A stretch of DNA of 64,000 nt from Pempheris klunzingeri (Eukaryota > Chordata > Actinopteri > Acropomatiformes > Pempheridae). Shown here piece by piece: positions 1 through 12,900 of the stretch. How positions within the stretch are numbered: position 1 is the first letter of the stretch; each line of letters starts with the position of its first letter. Both the position numbers and the translations under genes were made by a program. A model generated the notes under the pieces. That model searched no databases. It was not told the DNA's origin and saw nothing but the letters and a program-made list of their open reading frames with translations. The stretch is from assembly GCF_042242105.1 (NCBI RefSeq), contig NC_092035.1, positions 1,306,083 through 1,370,082 on the forward strand, read 5' to 3'.

Positions 1-780
1 CTGCAGCGCTCGTCGGCACGTGAGCACGCCGGGCGCGATGCTGCGTTTTATTCACGACATTTAATGTGATAAAGCAGCGTTTTAAGAGATTTTTAAGACC
101 AAATACAACAAATTTTCTTTATTTTTTTTCCCCCCAAACTCGTAAACACAAAGCTGAAGTTAAAGGCCGATTCCAATAAGAGTAATAATAACAGATAACT
201 CTGCTAGAACATTAGCTGATATTCGTCTTTGCTTCAAAATGTCCTGCTCCAGAGCAGGTGCTTTATTGTTGTGACCCTTTATGGGACGTTTGGCTCAGAT
301 TAGCAGCTTGTCTGTGCGTCACGGCCCTGAAGGGAGACGTGACGACAGCAGGCGAGGAGAAAGGTAAATGAAGCGAAGATGAGGATGGCGTCATTTGAAG
401 CGCTCGTGTCGTGAAGCCCACGGTGGAGATTTGACCTGCCTCTGTTTGGTGTTTGCTTTACACCGTCCACGTTTCTGCGTATGTCACCTCACTGTTGACT
501 AGTGGGAGGCTAAAAATACAGTTTGACTCATTTGTTATTGAGCTGTCTGGTTTGGGGCCAATTAAGGCATCATAAATTTATCAGCGTTCCACATTTCTAC
601 CTGTTCTTTTCAAAGCTTTTCCCCCTGAAGTGTGTCTGGAAATATCAAAGTCCTTTTGAAAAACAACTCTTAGTTGTTATCGAGTGGTTATCATGTGACC
701 TCCAGTAAATGTAGGATCATAAGGCCGTTCTCTGCTAACAGATGGTTTCAGGTGTCAGACCTGGACTGTATTTTTTATTA
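1..780. other. No gene recognised (window start)
   Basis: I see no splice-consistent coding exon, RNA gene or clear repeat in this stretch. The reading frames present are short and of unremarkable composition. It may be intron or intergenic DNA of whatever lies to the left of the window. Confidence 0.4.
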
Positions 781-1475
781 AAGGATCACTCCAGTAATTT
801 TAAGCCTGGGCCCTATAGTACACATCCTGGTGTCTGAGTGACTGGTAGGTAGTAAAAGTGTTGGAACTGGTCCAGTAGATCACCTCAGCCAGCAGCCACC
901 AAACGGGCTGCAATGGCTGCAACGTGATCCTTTGGGACAACTGCACCTGATCACAGTAGGTCCACTAAAAGAGCTTGTTTGATCCACTGACAGGCTCAGA
1001 GTGTTATTCTAAGTGTGTGACAGCATCATGGAAAGGATCCCTACAGAGAGAGACCTGGAAGATCCTTTTGGTTTAACCACAAACAGCCGTTATATCGCTC
1101 TCTGCACACACACCAGACTACATTCACTAAAACAACGATTTTACACCCATGTTGCTGGCCTACTGCTGCCTCGATCAGTTAGTGTGTTTGTGTTTTTGTG
1201 TGACTTTAGTGTTTGAAAGGGTTAGTGTAGATCCAACACAACATTTGTCTAATACACAGTAATACAAACTAACTAACTGATGGAAGCAGCAGCAGACCAG
1301 CAGCTCCTGTGTCCTGTTCTCTAAAATCCCTGTTTTAGTGAATGTAGTCTGGTGTGTGTGCTGTTTGTGGTTAAACCAAAAGGATCTTCCAGGTCTCTCT
1401 CTGTAGGGATCCTTTCCATGATGCTGTCACACACTTACCAGTTATTTTGCACCCTAAATATGCAAAAGAGATTTG
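780..1475. repeat. Foldback (MITE-like) repeat, copy 1
   Basis: The segment around 1010-1150 (reading TGACAGCATCATGGAAAGG, then the 'ccagactacattcac' motif) returns in reverse complement at about 1330-1435, so the element folds back on itself. Related copies occur near 14345-14765, 15712-16095 and 27895-28440. This copy keeps the full left arm (from about 835, 'gtaggtagtaaaagtg') but has a shortened right arm; the copy at 27.9-28.4 kb is the mirror case. No transposase is present, so it is a non-autonomous foldback element. The superfamily is not determined because exact ends and target-site duplications could not be fixed. Confidence 0.75.
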
Positions 1476-1841
1476 GTGTGCTTTGCGTGTGCTGAATTTA
1501 ATTCATGCAACTTGTAATCAAGATTGTCTGTGAATCAGCTTTGTTGCACCTGATCACAACGACCACAGCCGCTCGCCGTCGTTGTTCTCCTGCGTCTGTT
1601 GACCTGGACTCCTCAGGGGGTTCACACAGAAGCCGGTGCATCACTCCGTCCGAAGCGGGACGGGAAGCTGAGGTGGAGAGGAATGAGGGAGGGTAAACAT
1701 GAGGTCGGCAGCACAGGGGCGAGCGAGTGTGAGACTCTTCGGCACCAGAACCCCTCACCATCCTCACTGTTTACCTGCTAATAATAGAGGAACGCCAACC
1801 GTCTCCTTCCTCTCTTTGGAGGTGTGGCCACCAGGTGAGCA

Positions 1842-1891
1842 CTCCTCCTCCTCCTCCTCCTCCTCCTCCTCCTCCTCCTCCTCCTCCTCCT
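1842..1891. repeat. (TCC)n microsatellite
   Basis: About 16 uninterrupted TCC/CTC triplets. The poly-serine reading frame across it is an artefact of the repeat. Confidence 0.95.
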
Positions 1892-2068
1892 TTCCCCGTT
1901 GTTGGAGGACTTTGTTCTGTTACAAGAGCTGGGAGGAACTTTCCAGAACATGACTCAGCTCCAACAAAACAATCGAGAGGTCACTGACCTGCTGTAATCA
2001 GCTTTTTATTCCTCACCTGCCGTTTCCTTTCCAGAAGCCAGAAGTGACACATGAGTTTTCTTTGCCCT

Positions 2069-2331
2069 CTAATTGGTTAGGTTTAGGTATGACCTGCTTC
2101 CGATTAGTTAGGTTTAGGTATGACCCGCCTCCGATTGGTTAGGTTTAGGTATGACCCGCCTCCGATTGGTTAGGTTTAGGTATGACCCGCTTCTGATTGG
2201 TTAGCTTTAGGTATGAGCCGCCTCCGATTGGTTAGCTTTAGGTATGACCCGCCTCCGATTGGTTAGCTTTAGGTATGACCCTCTTCTGATTGGTTAGCTT
2301 TAAGTATGACCGTCCTGATTGGTTAGGTTTA
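2069..2331. repeat. ~33-bp minisatellite with CCAAT-box units
   Basis: Eight to nine imperfect copies of a ~33-bp unit built from 'gattggttaggtttaggta' followed by 'tgacccgcctcc'. Each unit carries ATTGG, the reverse of CCAAT. A lone relative of the unit ('tctgattggttagatttagg') lies in the BIN gene at about 36260-36280, so the unit also exists as a dispersed sequence. Confidence 0.9.
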
Positions 2332-3235
2332 CAAAAAACATCCGTCCATCTTCCCATTGATGAGCTGTGCTTCTCTGTGATTGGCTGAGCTGTTTTAGAT
2401 CAGTGCTGTGATTGGCTGAGACTCTCTGGCTGCTCGCTGCGCCTTTGCCATATAAATTGTGCCCAGTGTGTCATCGTTTATCACTCACTTGTTTTATTTT
2501 TGGCAGAAATGGACTTCCGTAGGGGATTTTAGCACTTCAGGGCAGCCGGATCCAACAAATTTCACATCAAATAATGTGAAGAGAGCTGGCGGAGGGTGAG
2601 GAGGGTGAGGAGGGTGAGGAAGGTGAGGAGGGAATAGAAAGAGAGAATAAGGTGGGCTTTCTGCTGCTGTCTCTCCCCCCTCGGCACATTGGTGTCTCTG
2701 TGCCCAAAGCAGCGCTGAGCCCCACCAGAGCGTTTACATTTATTTTTACGATATTTAAACAAACAAATAACAAAAATAAATCAATGCGAAACCTCGAAAC
2801 TCGACCGCAGTGTGTTTAGGAGCCCCTCGGCCCTCCGACAGCGAGCGGGAGACCACCGATTCCTGCCGGTCAATATTTGAGGAGCTAATTTGGAGAGTTT
2901 GTCTTCTCCATCGGGGGAAAAAAGCAGGACTTAGTGAACAGTGAGTGTTTTTCTGCGCGTCGGCGTGCGTTTGCATAATGTCGCTGGAGTTTACACGCAC
3001 CCTTATCTGTCCGCCTGTGTGTGTGTGTTGTCCCATAATGCAGCTTTGATTAGAGGCTTATCGCCGCCCCGCCCCCCCGTCACACCTCAGACATGTGACT
3101 CCAGCCGTCGCCGAGCCGTAAAACAAACACGCCCGAAGCACCGCGAGGACGCGGCGGCCATGTTTTCAGCCGCTGGCTGTTTCCCTCCGGTTTTATTGGT
3201 TTGTTGGTGTTAAAGCTGCAGAATCTCAGTGTGGT
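2332..3235 (+). other. Possible promoter / 5' region of the next gene
   Basis: No coding exon is identified. A TATA-like box (TATAAA) lies at 2451-2456, a short 9-bp G-rich minisatellite (gaggagggt units) at about 2590-2632, and a CpG-rich patch at about 3090-3180. This could be the 5' end of the unrecognised gene at 3.7-4.8 kb, but no splice join can be proved. Confidence 0.25.
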
Positions 3236-3535
3236 CTTCATCATCCTCTTCTTCATCTTCTTCCTCTTCTTCTTCATCTTCCTCCTCTTCTTCTCCTTCC
3301 TCTTCCTCTCTGTCCTGTTCTTCCTCTTCTTCTTCTTCCTCTTCCTCCTTCTCCTCTTCCTCTTATTCTTCCTCCTCGTCTTCTTCTGCTTTATCTTCTT
3401 CTACTTCATCTTCATGTTCCTCTGTCTCTTGTTCTTTGTCTTCTTTCTTTTCTTCACCTTCTTCCTCTTCTTCATCTTCTTCTCTCTCTTCCCCGTCTTC
3501 TTCTTCTTTGTCCTCTTGTTCTTCTTGTCCTTGTT
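3236..3535. repeat. Long pyrimidine (TTC/TCC) microsatellite
   Basis: About 300 bp of almost pure pyrimidine on the + strand, mixing TTC, TCC and TTG triplets. It opens poly-Ser and poly-Phe/Leu frames that are not genes. A shorter relative lies at about 4120-4200. Such tracts can form triplex (H-DNA) structures; that is general knowledge and not shown here. Confidence 0.95.
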
Positions 3536-3708
3536 ACTATGGAAACAGTTCTGATAGCAGAAGCAATAAAAAAAACATTTTTAAATCGATAAAATCAGAA
3601 TCAGGTTCAGTTTTTATATATTTGGTGCTTAATGAAGAATCATTAATATAGAATATAAGAATAAGATATGTTTTATATTATTATTAATACTTTTGTTTTC
3701 ATTTACAG

Positions 3709-4801
3709 CCAATGGCTCATTTATCCTCACTTATCGCCATGGTAACCATTAAAGGGCCAGGTAAGGTTAGCAGTGACACCTTAACCACCAAACCCAAGCC
3801 ACTAATTTAAGCCATTAATTTAAATAAGGAAGTTTGTCAGTGGGTCAGACGGGAAGCAGGAAGTTTGTCTCACCTACCAAAATAAAAGTCAAACTGTAAT
3901 AAAAAAAATCTGTTCTTGTCCTCCGTTTCCCATCAGGCTCTTCCTCGGCTCTGCTCCGAGCAGCGGGACGCTCTGGGCTTCGACAGCGACCTCCAGCGCC
4001 TGTACGCCGCCGTCGTCGCCCACGGAAACGCACGCACACAGAAACGCAAACTGTCTGAGGAAGACGAGCCGCCCGCCGAAGACCCAGAGCTCACCTCGTC
4101 TCTTGGTCTGAAGATGGCCTCCTCTTCCTCTTCGCCTTCTTACTCTTCCTTTTCTTCTTCGTATTATTCCTCTTCTTCATTTTCTTTGTCTTCTTCCTCT
4201 TTATGTTTATTCTTTTTATTTGTAATATTTTTATTCATATTACATTATTTTAGTGTATGCTGGATTATAATATATATAATATTGTAACACTAAATACACG
4301 TATTCTCAATTATTTTATATCATTTTGTTTTTTATTTTATCTAACTTTATATTATATTTATGTGTATTGATTTTGACTCCAGGCGGATCTGTCAGCGCTG
4401 AGGACGGACAGGAGGACGCAGCCGGAGCCAAGATGGCCGACAGACCCACAGTCCAGCAGGTACCTCGGCCTGATTCTCATTTTCCCACAAAAATAACCGA
4501 CAAAGTCTGGTTACAGATTTATTTAAAGCCTCAGTTCCATCAGTCAGTGGCTGTGAAACTGAATAATTTAGCTATTCAGATAAAACAAAGTGAAGTTTTA
4601 CAACTTATAAAAGATATGAGAGATGAAATGTAAAGAACAGTGTAATAACAAGACATATTGGTGTAAAAAATGGATTTAAAAGAATGTAAAGATGCTAAAA
4701 ACAACTTTTTTGTCTTCCAGTCTCTACCGGCGCCGTCTGGCCCTGCAGAGCGACCGTCCTCCAAACCAAAGAAGAAGAAAGTGGTGGGACTGTTCAGATG
4801 A
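3709..4801 (+). CDS. Unrecognised small protein with basic C-terminal tail (3' exons)
   Basis: Three exons join in phase. Exon 3937-4105 follows 'cccatcag' and encodes a 56-residue stretch starting ALPRLCSEQRDALGF with an acidic KRKLSEEDEPPAED segment. Exon 4383-4459 encodes GSVSAEDGQEDAAGAKM and more. Terminal exon 4721-4801 ends in KPKKKKVVGLFR and a TGA. An upstream exon at 3709-3741 (ATG at 3712) joins in frame if the weak donor after 3741 is used; a stronger donor after 3760 would break the frame, so the 5' end is unresolved. The donor after 4105 (gtctga) is also weak. The product would be about 110 residues or longer, with no predicted signal peptide and a possible nuclear localisation signal in KPKKKK. 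I do not recognise the family and assign no function. Confidence 0.5.
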
Positions 4802-4977
4802 GCCCGAGCAGTAGGACGCACACACAGACGACCATTCAGAACTTCCATAGCAAAAGTGCTGTTTTTAACGGACTCATCTTTAGAATCTTGTTTTTAAGCT
4901 TTTATTTTAAAGGAGGGAACTTAAGCTGGTTTTAATTAGCGCTCAGATTTTAGATTTTTAGATGAAAAATGTCATTA

Positions 4978-4983
4978 AATAAA
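4978..4983 (+). terminator. Poly(A) signal AATAAA, unrecognised gene
   Basis: Canonical AATAAA 177 nt after the stop at 4801. A second AATAAA lies at 5207-5212 and could serve as an alternative site. Confidence 0.5.
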
Positions 4984-5212
4984 ACAACTTTTCTATTTTT
5001 ATTAAATCTTGAAACAAGCTGCTGATTGAAGATGTAAATGAGATTTTAATGGATGTTTTTCTCCATAATTCACTGAATCAACTACAGAAAACGGTCGAAA
5101 CTAAAAACAGCCATAACCTGAACATGTTTCTGCCTTGGTAGAGTTGAAGAAAGGGGATTTATTTGACTTTAAACGCAACATCTTTAACTTTTACTCAAAT
5201 GTATTCAATAAA

Positions 5213-6100
5213 ATAACTTTTTCTTTTTAATTCCAAGCATCCGAGTCTTTTAGTTGATATTTCTTTTGTTTTAAAACCACAAAATCATGTGTGTTTGTGT
5301 CTAAAGACGCTTCCTGACAAGTGGCGTCATGAAGCTCCTGTTTTTCTGCTTTTTCAGAAATGACAGTCCTTAAAACGGCTTAGATTCATGTTAATTAATA
5401 AAAAGTCTGAGAGTCACATTAATAAACACATTTGGACAAAATGGTTTTTCATTTAGTCTTATTTTTAAACATGGTTCATACCACCATATTTTGTAACTTT
5501 CTGATACACGTAGACACCCTGAATAACTTCGTATATCTCCGTCACTCTGAGCTTGTGGATGCAGAAATTATTTTATTGTAATTTGGGATTTAAAAAGTCC
5601 AGTTTGGCGTCTGAGCTCTCATCTATTCAGTCAGATCTGCTGCAGGGAAATATAATATATATATATATATATATAAAACATATATAAAAAATAAATATAA
5701 AATCTAAGAATATCTTAAATTCTAGAAAATAAAACCTAAAAAAATAATATGGAAAGGAAAAATAAATGGAAAACACTAAAAAGTAAATATGAAATCTAAA
5801 AGAAAGTTTGAGTCTGTGATTCCAGCCTCTTAAACGTTGATATTTCCTGGTTTCTCTGCTAAACTGAATGTTTCTGAAACACTAATGACCAATCAATCTG
5901 TCAATAAACTGATCCAAAGAAGAATATTTGGGGGTTTTGCTGCACATAAAGGAGACATTTGATGACGCTGCCTGTTTTCCAGGAGCTAGAAATGAGAAAA
6001 TAAGGAGAATATTAGAGGTTTTTATTATTATTTATCAGGAAACAGGTCAAACTCCCTAAAAAAGGCTCCTGGGTCTGTTTCTGTTTGATATAAAGAAGCA
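5213..6100. other. Intergenic, no gene seen
   Basis: AT-rich sequence with an (AT)n run at about 5651-5675. No coding exon or RNA gene is recognised. Confidence 0.5.
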
Positions 6101-6978
6101 AAAAACGAGCTGTTGGTGAAGTTCACTCTGAGCTGGAGGGGTTTCCAGGCTGGGGGGCGCCTGCACGGTGAGGACACGTCGGTCAGAGGTTTGTTACCTG
6201 CTCACCTGCAGCCTGCAGACTGTTATGTCATCCCCCAGAGGAGGGTGAGAAAGTCTGGGAGCGCACAAAGTCTGAAGGCGCGCGCACCTGCCTCCTGGAA
6301 AAGAGGGTCCAAAGGGCACGGTGAGCGCGCGCGCCGGCTCCGTCTGTCGGTCTCGTGGCCTCGGTGTTTGGCTGACAATAAACAGATGAAGGCGGCCGCG
6401 GGGCCTGCGCCACCGCGGGGGGAGGAGAGGACGCGGCAGAGGGCAGGTCCAGCAGGGCGCGGTCTTCTTCTCCTCCCGCGGCACCTCATCTGCGCTGCGC
6501 TCGGATCTCTTGCAGTCCCCTGTGTGCCTGCTGCGCTGCGCCACATTGAGCCGCTTTGAGAGGCGCAAACCGCTGCGGGGACACCCTCTGACCGCCGTGC
6601 AGCCAGACTCCGCACCGCGCGCCTCCGTGTCTGTCTGCAGACCTTTTTCTCACAGCTCCGACACTGTGGGGCAGCTTTGAACCTGCCTGCCAAGATAAAC
6701 TCACCTCGCCTATTTATGCCCCTGCCTCCGCGTGCGCTCGGGACAGGAGGCTGTCGGCAGCTCACGGCTCGGGTCCGCGTCTCTGCTGCTCGTCTCCAGA
6801 GGCCACTTTTACGCGCAGGGAATGGCCACTTGTGGGGACTCGGGGATGAGTCCTGCTGCGGCGCCTCCACTCTAAGATCACAAAGGGGGACCCACGCGTG
6901 GGGGGGGGACATCAAAAGAGATTCAGCGGGGACATTTTGGCCACCTACCGGGGGGTGACAGAGCGGCCCCGGGGCGGA
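6101..6978 (+). promoter_or_regulatory. CpG-rich promoter / 5' UTR region of the hedgehog gene
   Basis: The sequence turns sharply GC- and CpG-rich from about 6150 and stays so through the ATG at 6979, as expected for a CpG-island promoter of a developmental gene. No clear TATA box is identified and the transcription start cannot be placed. Long open frames on both strands here are by-products of the base composition. Confidence 0.6.
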
Positions 6979-9900
6979 ATGCTGCTCCCGACGCTGGTGA
7001 CGTGCCTCGCCGGGTGCGCCTTCCTCCTGTCGCCGGTGAGCGAGGCCTGCGGGCCGGGCAGAGGCTACGGCAAGAGGCGGTCACCGCGGAAGCTGGCGCC
7101 GCTCGCCTACAAGCAGTTCAGCCCCAACGTGGCCGAGAAGACTCTGGGGGCCAGCGGGAGATACGAGGGGAAGATCACCCGCAACTCTGAGCGCTTCAAG
7201 GAGCTCACCCCCAACTACAACCCCGACATCATCTTCAAGGATGAGGAGAACACAGGTGCAGACCGCATGATGACACAGGTAACCGTCCCCACGGAGGAGG
7301 CTTCTCCTCTGCACTTTGGCCGCTCTGTGGACGCTGTTATCTCTCTTGTTGACTCAAGGCGCGTCAGAGCAGAAAAATCAGCCTTTACAAGCACAAATGT
7401 TTCTCAAGAATCTGAATCAAATGTGCCAACAGATAAAAAAGCCTATGCTGCTATTTAAAGCCTCGTTTTAACTCACTTCTCCTTAATAAAACTACAGTTT
7501 AAACACATTCTTCCTCAAATTAAAGTAGTTTTAAGGTGGAATTTTCTCTCCGGGAAGCTGATTACAACATCTGCCTGTTTGCACACCTCATTCTTGAGTC
7601 AATTCTTAAAAATCCCCGCTGCTGTTGACTCAGTGGAGTCGGTTTCTGGGTCGTGTAGGTGACCGGTTTGAATCAGAGCTCTGCTCTTCTGCTCCACGTG
7701 AACTTTCAGAGGTTCACTGTGGGCAGCTCGTGCGTAAAAGAGGGCAACCCCGTCTAAAAATGTATGGAAAAGCGGTCGCTCTTAATTAAAACACTATGTC
7801 CTCTGTTTTACATCATGTTTTTGGTGGAAAAACAGCCAAAAGTCGTATTTGGTCAGAGCCCGGGTCAAGCGTGGACTGATGTTTACCGTTTTCGTTTTTA
7901 GCCCGACTGGCCAGAGTTAACAGTCGCCTTTTGGACTGTCAAACATTTTTACGACACCGTCATTGATGTGGCCCCGCGTGGAATTTATTTGACTCCCAAT
8001 TTCCCCAGGAATAAAGTATTTATATCTGCCTCTTGTGACCGCGGGCTTCCTCCTGGAGCGGCGGCGCTTATGTCCACAGACCCACGTGGGGAATGAAGGC
8101 GCGCACTCCCGTTTGGAGCTGTCACCTCGCTGCGCGCACTGCAAGAAATATCCGCACAGCAGCGGGCTTTTGGAGACGAACTGCGCAAGACAGAGAGATG
8201 AGTGCACTCTCTTTGACTTTAGAGCAAATAATCCGGGTTTAAGAGCCGTAATTTGCTCATTATGTTGCCACAGCTGCAATAAAAGTCACATAAAACCAGA
8301 AGAGATGAAGAGTTTTTAGGTGAAGAGTCTCCAAACTGGACATTTTTTGCAGCGCGGCGCGTCAACGGCGCAGACCTGCGCGCAATTTATGGGCTCCAAG
8401 CCGCAGCAGACAGCCTCCTGTTTGTCTTTTACTGTCCCGTGTTGCTTTTTGTTTGTTTTCGCAGCGCACATGTGCAGAAATAGCTTCACTTGTGTCAAAG
8501 CCGTAATTACACAGATTTTTTTTTTTTTTTAAACCAGCCTCTTTATTTTTTATTCGCTTTTTCCTGGGCGCTCATACAGACTCAGAAAGAGTCATTCTCC
8601 TCATTTATTTTGGTCTTTTAATGAGTTTTATTCTCCCCTTGAAGCGCCTTTGAAGAGATAGAAAAAGAATGCGGGATTATTCCCATTTATTTCCACCTAA
8701 TTTCCACTAATTTAATTGATTTCTTGCAGATTTGGTGCGTAAAAATGCTCCAAACTCAAGTTACTGTCTGAAAACCAGTGTTTGATTTCACCACATCCTC
8801 AAAATAACCCAACTGCATCAAAACCAAGAGAAGACACGGTGTGTTTTGCAGATTTAGTCCCCTCATCTGCAGGGAAAAAAGGCGCATTAGAGCCAGTGAA
8901 AAGCTCAGGAGGACATTTCTTGCAGCGTGAAGGTGAGCACAGGCGCGTCCAATGTTTGTGCAGCCAGCGGTTTAGAGCCCAAACCGCTCCTACAGAAACC
9001 CCCGTCGATCTGCACACCTTGAAAGGAAAACCAACAAAATCTATCGTCTGATTTATGAAGTCCAGCTCGTTGCTGTGACCGCAGAGAGAAAACACAAGAC
9101 GTTAAAATCCACACTGTGAAAAGGCATCTGTGGCCACCGAGCCGCGAGCTATTCTTATCACAGCCAACATGGAAAAAGACATTTATAGCGTTTAATCCCA
9201 CTTTTCGCTCTTTAATAGGCTGAAACATCACTGAGAGACGCTTTCAGGGGCTGCGGGGAAACGACAAGACGTCCTGTAGTGTGATTTAAGAAGAAACTGG
9301 ACCTCAGACTTCTTTCATTTTCTCTGTCAGTCAAGTGGAAGAAAACCAACAGGTCCAGTTTAGCATTAATGAGGCATTTATGGCCTCTGGAGGTTCACAA
9401 TTTGATCTTTAATTCACCAGAAACATCTCACTTTTCAGGATTGTTAAGTAAGAAGTTGTGACTTTTAGAGGAGTGAAATCCATCTTTCCTCCAAGTTAAT
9501 ATAATATATATTCCAGTATATGAAGTGTGGACCACACAGTGAACATCATGTCAAACAAATGATGCTTTACGCTCTGTGGCAAGTAGATGTCTTCAGCAAC
9601 AACTTCCTGTTCCACGGTGACACGTAGAAGCCACACTGTTCGACTTTTGCAGAAAATTTCAACAACTTTTCGTCATCGAGGTCTTTTCTACAAGCTGATC
9701 AACTGTGATGTGGATCTAATTAACCCTCTGGGACTAGTTCCTCAATTTAAGAGCCCTCCAATCCAATATGGCCGACTTCCTGTTGGGTTTAGGTGGCTAC
9801 CAGATTTCGCACATGGTGGTTAAAGGAAATTCTGGGGCTTGACTTTAGGGAGCGCCAACATCCATAAACATGTGAGTTTTCACCAACAAGTTCGATTTAT

Positions 9901-12900
9901 TGGTGCAAAAACATTATTATGGTTCTCTGCTTTTCAAGAGGGACCAAAAACATCTTCCAGTGTTTGACCTGCAGTTAAAGCCTCATACATCTGGACTCCT
10001 CCCTCGGTTTGATTTAGCCAAAACTGGAGCGATGGAGTCTCGAAACATCACATTTAATCACAACTAAATCAAAGGGCGCCCCCTTCAGGCCAGGTGGTGT
10101 CATTAATTGGAGAATTCTCCGCAATAAAAACGCCTGTTTGATAATTTCTCCGCTTCTTGTCCTGTCAGATATCGTCCGGACTGAACCGACGGTGTCCTCA
10201 AATAGTTTTTAAATAGTTTTAAAGCAAACGTCTTCTCTAATAACATGTTATATATTATTATTAGTAGTAGTGGTATTATTATTATTATTATTAGTATTAC
10301 TTTCGTGTTTGAAGTTTATTCTTATTCTTTTGGAGCTGTGTGTAACAAAAAGCAATTTCCCCTTGAGGATTATTAAAGTGATTCTGATTCTGATTACATG
10401 AGGAACATTCAACCAATCAGAGCTCTGTCGTCAGGCAGAACAGACGCAGAGGGCGGAAATAAAACCGCGGGAAAAGCCTTTAAAGTCACGTAGAAGCCGC
10501 TGCTGCTTCTATTTACACCTGAAGTGACGTTGACAGGAGGAATACTTTGTGAGCTGATTATCGGACAAAATAAATTGACGTTTCAGGTTATAAACTTAAT
10601 TTTTCTGCTGATTCACAAGTTTTTAAATCCTGTTTAGTTCACCGGAATCGTCACTGATGGCGTCTTCACTTCACTGAAGCCTTTTCTCGCCGCATGAATC
10701 CTCTTCCGCGCCCTCCTCAGGCGGATGTTGCTGAGATACTGAAGTGAAAATTAAGATTTTTACCTTTTTGTTCACCTTTTTGTCCTCTGGTCGACTCAGT
10801 CCTCATCCTTAGCGCCATAATGTCCCTTCACACCAAGACAAACTGAACTTTTTGGTCCTAACTAGTGATGTGCGGATCGATCCTGAAATATCGATACCTC
10901 CGATACCGGATCTTTATGCTCTAAAATCGATTCTCAAATCAAAATATCGATACTTTTGATACTTCAGTCATTTGAGGTAATGTATATCCTTAACAGGAAC
11001 GCGGTGAAAAGTAACTAAACTATTGAGATCCTGTCTAAATGACACGCGGTTGGTGGGAACTACTTTTCCTTCCGCCTGGGGAACAACAGTGTCAGTGTTG
11101 GATGCTGTGTTATTTACATGTTCAGTATTTTCATGTTTGCATCTTTATAGTGGTTCTTAATAAGTAAAGAAGAATTTATTTTAAAGTTTTTATAATTGTA
11201 CTCATTTCCTTTTTTTCAGAGAAACCCCATTTTCACATATTTTGTATGATTGTGTCCTCCCTTTTGGCTATATTATGAATGAGGCCGCTACCTCAATATA
11301 CTTCAGAGTTTAAAATAAATAAATAGACAAACAAATGACTCTGCCTTATATTCTTAAAGAAGCTATGATTTTCTTTTTTTAGATTTAAAAGACATATTAG
11401 GTGTAGTCGCATAAAATATAGGTATGGAACATCACTAGTCCTAACGTCAGGGCGCCGTCATCCTGTTAAATTAAGCTACATTTGGCCTCTGGAGATGTTT
11501 AAGTGGTGCTCTGCGGGCTAATTTGTGCCGTTTATTAAAGCAAGTTCTCCCGTTTTATTGTGAAAATCCGACCAGGTGTACCTGAGAGGTCACCTGAGAC
11601 GTTACGATGGATAAATCACCCTCGACGCCCCGACTGGAGGATTTATTGCGAGCAGGGGGGAGCTGGACGAGTCCCTCAATAGGCCCTCTCACCCTCTGTT
11701 TGCTCACCCTGACCAGACTCCAGGTTTAGAGGGACGCTGAGGACCCCCCCACCCCCGCCGCCATCACCCAACCACCCCATAACCTCACAGTCCCCCCTTC
11801 ACCCCTCCATCCAGCCTTAACATAGCTCCCTTCTGTCGCCACAGAGAGCAAACATCAGGCCGAGCTGGGACAGCAGGGGTGCATTGTGGGAAGGCTGGAG
11901 CCACAGATGAGTGGAGGGGAGGAGGGGGGGGGCAGACTTTTCTGACGCTCTGTAATTGGTTTAACAGTTCAGGCTCATCAAAATGTAGGAAGAGGGGAGA
12001 AGAAGGGAGGCAGGGGGGTCCACGAGCTTTAAAATCAAACATTAAACTATAAAAATGATAAAAACAAGCTTAAAATCTGCGTTAAGATGAAACATGAACA
12101 CGCCTGTTGGAATCAGAGCTGATTTATTTGTTAAAAATATGTAGAGAAGCTTGATTTGTACACACAACATGGCCGACAGATGTGTCCGTGTCCCCGCAGC
12201 GCTGCAAAGACAAGCTGAACTCTCTGGCCATCTCGGTGATGAACCTGTGGCCCGGGGTCCGGCTGCGGGTCACCGAGGGCTGGGACGAGGACGGCCACCA
12301 CTCGGAGGAGTCGCTGCACTACGAGGGCCGGGCGGTGGACATCACCACCTCGGACCGTGACAGGAACAAGTACGCCATGCTGGCGCGGCTGGCAGTGGAG
12401 GCCGGGTTCGACTGGGTCTACTACGAGTCCAAGGCCCACATCCACTGCAGCGTCAAGTCAGGTGAGGGAGGGAGGGCGCCGAAACCTGCACTTTTCCTTC
12501 ATGCAATCCACAACATGTAGCTTTTTTTGGTAAGGTAAAGGTCCTCCAGAGAGCCCCTAGACACCCTGGTTAAAGTTAAGGCCTCAGTGTGCTTAAAACG
12601 CCCCCGATCTGTATGTTAAAGTTAAGGCCTCAGTGTGATTAAAACGCCCCGATCTGTATGTTAAAGTAAAGGCCTCAGTGTGCTTAAAACGCCCCCGATC
12701 TGTATGTTAAAGTAAAGGCCTCAGTGTGATTAAAACGCCCCGATCTGTATGTTAAAGTTAAGGCCTCAGTGTGCTTAAAACGTCCCGATCTGTATGTTAA
12801 AGTTAAGGCCTCAGTGTGATTAAAACGCCCCGATCTGTATGTTAAAGTAAAGGCCTCAGTGTGCTTAAAACGCCCCCGATCTGTATGTTAAAGTAAAGGC

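Larger units (their letters stand above)
7279..12199 (+). other. Hedgehog intron 1
   Basis: Runs from donor gtaacc to acceptor 'ccccgcag'. CpG-containing patches at about 8030-8180 and 8340-8400 are candidates for regulatory sequence but have no motif I can name. A hAT-like element occupies 10863-11437. No internal gene is seen. Confidence 0.7.

Noticed and set aside
3229-3651. Open frame rich in serine (and an overlapping Phe/Leu frame)
   Set aside because: Translation of the pyrimidine microsatellite; no splice logic or family signature.
6223-6915. 230-residue minus-strand open frame upstream of hedgehog
   Set aside because: Lies in a CpG-rich promoter where stops are rare; low-complexity Arg/Ala/Pro composition with no recognisable domain.
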